A stretch of 64,000 nucleotides of DNA, taken from contig NC_135371.1 in assembly GCF_049243985.1 (NCBI RefSeq), positions 1,079,501 to 1,143,500 on the forward strand. The letters run 5' to 3'. Both the position numbers and the translations under genes were made by a program. A model generated the notes under the pieces. It was given only the letters and a program-made list of their open reading frames with translations, made no database searches and was not told where the DNA came from. Position 1 is the first letter of the stretch. Each line of letters opens with the position of its first letter. Positions 59,220 through 64,000 of this stretch are shown here, piece by piece. Source of the DNA: Paroedura picta. Its lineage: Eukaryota; Chordata; Lepidosauria; Squamata; Gekkonidae.

Positions 59220-59400
59220 GAGATTTTTTTAATTTCACACATAAAAGGCAACCGTAGACCTTAAAAAGCATTGAAACCATGTAAACTCTTGTATAGTGTG
59301 TCTACCCAGAATCTTTACCTTAACCTGGAAGAAATATTCAGACTTAGGACAGAACTCAAGTAGATCTCACAGGCAAGAAAGAAAGGATGTGATCTGAGGG
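59220..59400 (+). other. Conserved 3'-UTR block, ZNF-F
   Basis: Contains CACATAAAAGGCAACCGTAG, GTAAACTCTTGTATAG and CCCAGAATCTTTACCTTAAC, the reverse complement of the blocks found 3' of the minus-strand genes. Confidence 0.5.
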
Positions 59401-61540
59401 TGGAAAGAGATTTACCACCAGCAACTCTGTCCTTAACCGTTGAGGAATCCACGCAGGGGAGGAACCTCATGAATGCTCACTGGATCACAAGAGCTTGAGG
59501 CAAAGATCCAGCCTTCCGGTTTGTCTCATAATCCACACAAGGGAGAATCTTTCCACTGGCTTCTGCTGAGGCTCTTCTTACAATGCCCAAGAGTCGGAGG
59601 CTCAGAATGCTTCCAAAATAGTTATGCCAAGAAGGGCCCTTTTAGTTGTTGCCCTACTTCATTGTATTTGCCAGAATAACCTTTTCTGACATCTGCAAAA
59701 ACATCTCTGTTTTCCAGATCCTGTGAAGAAATAGCGGTCAGAGAGAGCAGATATATACAGCCTCTCAGCTACCAATGTAAACAGTGTGAGCAGCCAGCTG
59801 TTCTTAGTTTACAAGCCGGTTTTTCTGCCAAGGAGATCTTGAGAGGTATCCCCCGACCCTTGTCCCACTCCGCTCCGGTCTGCTGTGAGTTTTTTGGTAT
59901 CTCACCACTTTGAAGCCCAAGGAGTTCTGAGAGTTCAGATTCATTTGGGTTGAAAGGGAAAGGTCGTGTCCCACAACCCAACAACTCAGAAAGGTCAAAG
60001 GGGGCCTGATACCACCACCACCACCACCCCTCCTCTCCACTAATTCCGGTGCTGTGGAAATGGACTGGCATCCTGGAGCTGGCCCGTGAACATGTGGGGC
60101 CTGGATGCCCCGATCCCGGTCGACCTTTTCACCAAGCTCCACATTCTCCTGGAGAGAAACAGGAGGGAGAAGGAAGATTTCTGCCTCTGGCTCTGTGATC
60201 CCATCCTGGGCTCCATGAGCTGGTAATGCTGTCTCTCCCCCCCCCCCCCTGAGTTTGTTCCTTTGTTGAAGGACAACGGGGGCACACCCAATCAAAACGA
60301 AGGTGAAGAAACAAGTTGGTGCACAGAGAAATAGAATATCTAATATTTATTGCCTGGCCTAATTACAGACGGGAACCCCCCAAGGCACCCTTAAGTGTTG
60401 GAGAAACCAAAATCCAGCACATCAGAGAGATTCTTATTTCTGTTTGGGTTTTTTTTCCCCTGTGGGTTTTGTGGGGTGTTTTTTTTAATGAGTTGTTAGT
60501 TGTTAGGTTGTGTCCAACCCATCGCGACTCCATGGACAATGATCCTCCAGGCCTTCCTGTCCTCTACCATTCCCCGGAGTCCATTTAAGTTTGCATTAAA
60601 TGAGTTAGCGTTCATTAAATGTTTCAAAGGTTAGTGCAGCATGTCTTTTTTTAAAAAATGTGTATAAATCTGTAAGACTGAAGTCCTCTGGCAGGTGCTC
60701 AAGATGGGCGTGGTTGATCCGCATGAGCTACTTTGACCCAGTTTCTCCATGTTTGTGCTGTGGGTGGATCTGGGGGGGGGCAGCCGTGTTGATCTAAAGC
60801 AGCAGAACCTAGTCTGGGGAGCCGTTAAGACGGTTGGTCGTAAGGATCTAATTTTTGTGAAGAAGCGGCTTTCTGGGAAGCAGTTTGTTTGGTGAGTGCA
60901 GAAACCTTGGGAATTCTGTATTTGTTTCATACAATCATTTATATTCCACTTTTCCTTCTGGTCAAGGCAGATTACAATAATAGTTGATGTTTTTCAACAT
61001 TTTCTGTGCATGAGACTTGCATGAGCTGTAATCTTTACTACTCTTTCAAATCGCTATGTTTAATCTTTTATTTTTTCCTGTATTCTTTACTTGGAAAATA
61101 AAATAATTATATATAAAAATCTATTTTTTACTACTCTTTACTATTCTTTACGACTATTCTTTACTTGGAAAATAGAATAATATTAATATAATAAGTTACT
61201 TGTTATTATCAGTTAATAATATAATTCTTTATATATAATATTCTCTGTATAGTTTCCTTCAGTTCCATGTAAACCGCCCTGAGCCTTCTGGGAGGGTGGT
61301 ATATATATGTGAAAGTAAATAAATAATCATTGTTGAAACCAAAAATGAAACTGGAAGCAACCCCCCTCACTGCCCCTCAGGCACTTTGAAAGATGTTTCC
61401 TGCCCAAACCCCCAGGAAAGCCCAGGGAAACAAGCAGGCCTCCTCCTGAGGATCGCCCCCTCCCTAAACACCTTATAAAGGGGGACCAGTTCTCTTGTGC
61501 AGATTAGGGTTTCTGCTCTTTTGTGAGGGGGGAGGCCAGC
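59400..61540. other. Intergenic region between ZNF-F and ZNF-G
   Basis: No gene supported. Contains a BovB 3' end on the minus strand at about 60488-60590 (GTCCAACCCATCGCGACTCC), a weak copy of the 27794 repeat family at 60775-60890, an AT-rich stretch, and an L2-like 3' tail at 61240-61325 (AACCGCCCTGAGCC). Confidence 0.5.
60488..60590 (-). mobile_element. BovB LINE 3' end
   Basis: Reverse complement of the copy at 14868: GTTAGTTGTTAGGTTGTGTC, TCCAGGCCTTCCTGTCCTCT, ACCATTCCCCGGAGTCC. Confidence 0.72.
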
Positions 61541-62045
61541 GGTTGGTCGGTCTTACCTTCCTGGCCTGGGCCGTAGGCCTGGCGGAACTGCTCTGCCTTG
61601 AGCTCTGGCGGAACTGCTCTGCCTTGAGCTCTGGCAGAACTGCTGTGTCTTGAGGCGCCCGGCGGAACTGCAGCGGGTCCAGGGGGGCCCTGATCCCATT
61701 GGGGGGAGAATTCCTCCAGGTGAGACCGAGAAGGCCACTTTCGCGTTTCTTGGGCGGGGGGCTCTGAGCATGTGCAGATCACTGGTCTCCCCCCCTCCCC
61801 CCCACCGCGACCCTCCACCCACGACGCCGCCCTTCTCCCTTCGGACCCCTACCCTGGAGTCTCCCCGGAAGCCGCTCCGGGAGGAGGCAGGCGGGAGGTG
61901 GCAACCTCCTCCGTCCTTGCAGACACCCACCAGGCCCCCCCCCCCGGGCGCCAGGGGGGAGGGGCTGCTGGGGAGGGACCCGGGCGAGCCTCCAGCGGCG
62001 GGGGCAGTGCGGCTTCGCTCGGCGCCTCCTCCCCCTCCCCTCCTC

Positions 62046-62092
62046 CTGCAGCGCCGGAAGGGTTAAGCCCAGCGAGCCGCTTCCTAGAGAGG
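62046..62092 (+). promoter_or_regulatory. Shared SCAN-ZNF promoter element, ZNF-G copy
   Basis: Reads CTGCAGCGCCGGAAGGG, TTAAGCCCAGCGAGCC, GCTTCCTAGAGAGG; near-identical to A and F. Confidence 0.8.
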
Positions 62093-62207
62093 TCGGGGGA
62101 CGGGGGGGGGGGAGAGCCTTCGGCGGCCGCATCCCGCATCCCGAGAGACGGGGATGGAGGGGAGCCGCCCTGCATAACTCTCTCTCCGGGCCCAGCACAA
62201 AAGGTGA

Positions 62208-62208
<1 letters not shown>

Positions 62209-62247
<39 letters not shown>
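62209..62247. repeat. (AC)n microsatellite
   Basis: 39 bp of uninterrupted AC dinucleotides. The same intron position in ZNF-A is a CT/GT-rich run (10435-10465). Confidence 0.95.
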
Positions 62248-62251
<4 letters not shown>

Positions 62252-62888
62252 TGACACCTGCAGGGGTGTCTGAATGCCTCTGCTGCCCTGTGGCCGTCCT
62301 GGGGGGGCAAAGGAGGGGTCTGGGGTCTGTAACCATTTAGAAGAAGAGAAATGCTCGGGGGGGGGGACTCCCAGGCAGGGACCGGACAAGCCCCCCGGCC
62401 GCTTCCCCCCTCTGCCGCTTCCCTCTCGGCTCCTGGCCTCCTGCTGCCCCTTCCTCCAGGCAGCCCCCCTGCCCTGCCCAGCAGAGTCCGGAGCCCCCCT
62501 CCCCTCCCCTCCCCTCCCCTCCCCCCCCAACTGCCTGGACAGAGCTGTTGCCTCCTCCGCCAGCCTCACGAGGAGGAGCAGGAGCAGGAGGAGGAGCAGG
62601 AGGAGTTCTCCAGCCGTCCCCAGGTGCCTCGAGAGCAGCCCGGAGCACAGACGGTTCTGCAGTCACCTGCAGAGGCCAAGTTCACACCTTCTGCAGCCAA
62701 AGAGCCAGAGAGAGGCGGTTCCTAGAGCGGACTGCAAGGAATGCCTGGCCACAGACTCCAGTAAGGCAGCCGCTTCGGATCCCCTCTTGCAGCCTGGAGG
62801 GGCGGCTTGACCAGGGCTGGGGAGGTCACTTCGCTCCCTTTGGGTCTCCTTCTGCCCTTCTGAGAGGTTTTCCTCTTTCTCTTCCTAG

Positions 62889-63369
62889 CAAGGAGGTGCA
62901 GGGTATCCGTCTGCAGCCGGAGGCAACTCCAGCCAGGGGGACGGAGATGGAAGAGGCCGACCCAGAAGGAGCCGGGACTGGCGGGGGGCCAAGGAAAGGT
63001 CCCCACCCCATCCAAGCAGGGAGTGGCGTTGAATTCGGGGGGAGAGACGTGCCAGAGGCCGCAGCTGCAGGGGGAAGGAAGGCGGATGAACCCAGCCAGT
63101 CCTTTCGGCAATTCCGTTATGACAAGGCCGCTGGGCCCAGGGAGGTTTGCAGCCGGCTCCACGGACTTTGCAGCCGCTGGCTGGAGCCGGAGAGGAGCAC
63201 CAAGAGGCAGATGCTGGACCGGGTGACCCTGGAGCAGTTCCTGGCCCTCCTGCCCCGGGAGATGCAGGGCTGGGTGAGAGGATGCGGGCCGGAGAGCAGC
63301 TCCCAGGCGGTGGCCCTGGCCGAAGGCTTCCTCCTCAGCCAGGCCCAGGAGGAGAGGCAGGCCGAGCAG
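62889..63369 (+). CDS. ZNF-G SCAN exon
   Basis: Acceptor CTCTTCCTAG|CAAGGAGG, donor GAGCAG|GTGAGG. Coding from 62947. Almost identical to ZNF-A and ZNF-B. Confidence 0.9.
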
Positions 63370-64000
63370 GTGAGGGGGGTTCCTTCTCTTGTCCTGGGCT
63401 TCCTGGCCTGGTATTTCTGCCTCTAGAGAATTCGCTTGTCTGGGGAGAAAACACAACCTGGATTCTTACCCCTGTGGTAGTCTGGAAGAGGGGCAGGATC
63501 CGTCCCCTCTGCTGCTTCCTTTCCTTCTCTTACCATCTCCTCCTCTTCTCTCAGATGTGGGCTGCAGCAGTGAAGAGGGAAGCCACGTTCTCTGCGGAAG
63601 AAGGGTCTCCTTGGGAGGAAGGCAGTAGGAGTGAGGCCCCGGTGGGTGCCCAAGATGCCCCCTCACACGGTAAGGCTGTTTCTGGCCCCGATGGGACTGG
63701 GGCCCACAGTGAAGTCCTTGGATAGAGGGCTTGGGCCAGGAGAGGGAGGACAGATTTAGTTACCCCACAGAGCGTTACGGTTGGGGATTCAGGGCCACTG
63801 TATGTCGGGATGGCCACTCCCTTGGAAGGCGATTAGACAGATTCGTGGAAGGTAGTTCTGGACGCAGCTATCAGGCACAGGAAATAAATGGAGCCTCCAT
63901 GTTCTGGGGAAGCATACCTCTGAAAGCACATTGCCAGTGGCCCACATGTGTCTCTGGGCCCCTGCTGAAAGGCTTCCGGTGCGTCAACAACATTTAGAAG
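62947..64000 (+). CDS. ZNF-G: SCAN zinc-finger gene, 5' part only
   Basis: SCAN coding 62947-63369 and linker 63555-63669 are present; the gene runs off the window. The upstream ATG of ZNF-A is GTG here, as in ZNF-B, so the start is the conserved [10 protein letters not shown]. The linker begins [12 protein letters not shown], with Gly to Ala against the family. Intron sequence after the linker follows ZNF-A in inverted orientation, with about 200 bp missing near 63980. Whether KRAB and fingers follow cannot be seen. Confidence 0.75.

Larger units (their letters stand above)
61550..62600. promoter_or_regulatory. CpG island and promoter of ZNF-G
   Basis: GC-rich island with the shared element at 62046-62092. 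A candidate first-exon donor is AAAAG|GTGAGAC at 62203 and a second non-coding exon may end at 62760 (CTCCA|GTAAGG). An (AC)n run of 39 bp (62209-62247) directly follows the first donor. Confidence 0.68.

Overview
The window is vertebrate genomic DNA, most likely from a squamate reptile (lizard). That rests on spliced genes, CpG-island promoters, SCAN and KRAB zinc-finger exons, and a repeat mix of CR1, L2-like and BovB LINE ends with tRNA-headed SINEs. The species is not identifiable by eye.

The whole 64 kb is one cluster of SCAN/KRAB C2H2 zinc-finger genes, called here ZNF-A to ZNF-G. Four genes run on the minus strand: A (coding 3533-9760), B (15994-19428), C (24481-28866) and D (33157-38310). 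Three run on the plus strand: E (about 45972-49112, decayed), F (54130-58521) and G (62947 to the window end, partial). The two halves diverge from a shared CpG-rich promoter at about 40.3-41.7 kb.

The common architecture is a non-coding first exon, a SCAN exon, a 115-nt linker exon, a 71-nt bridge exon, a KRAB-A exon of 127-130 nt, and one long exon holding all the zinc fingers. Splice phases agree, and summed coding lengths are whole codons in A (1241 aa), B (721 aa), C (826 aa), D (865 aa) and F (940 aa). A, C and F keep SCAN, KRAB and fingers. B and D lack KRAB but stay in frame, because bridge plus KRAB is removable in whole codons. E has lost SCAN and has a frameshifted KRAB exon, but keeps a 604-aa finger frame. 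Expected products are nuclear DNA-binding proteins: SCAN mediates dimerisation, KRAB-A recruits TRIM28/KAP1 repression, and the fingers read DNA.

Every promoter carries one unusual shared element, with a core around GGGTTAAGCC followed by GCGAGCCGCTTCCTAGAG. It occurs once at A, B, C, F and G, twice at D, and eight times in tandem at E. It sits just upstream of, or in, the non-coding first exon and always points with the gene. This is the strongest candidate for an undescribed regulatory module. Other highlights are a homogenised SCAN core (gene conversion), a Helitron-like element with about 14 copies of a 103-bp hairpin-forming repeat inserted next to the broken KRAB exon of E, and dead finger relics after most arrays.
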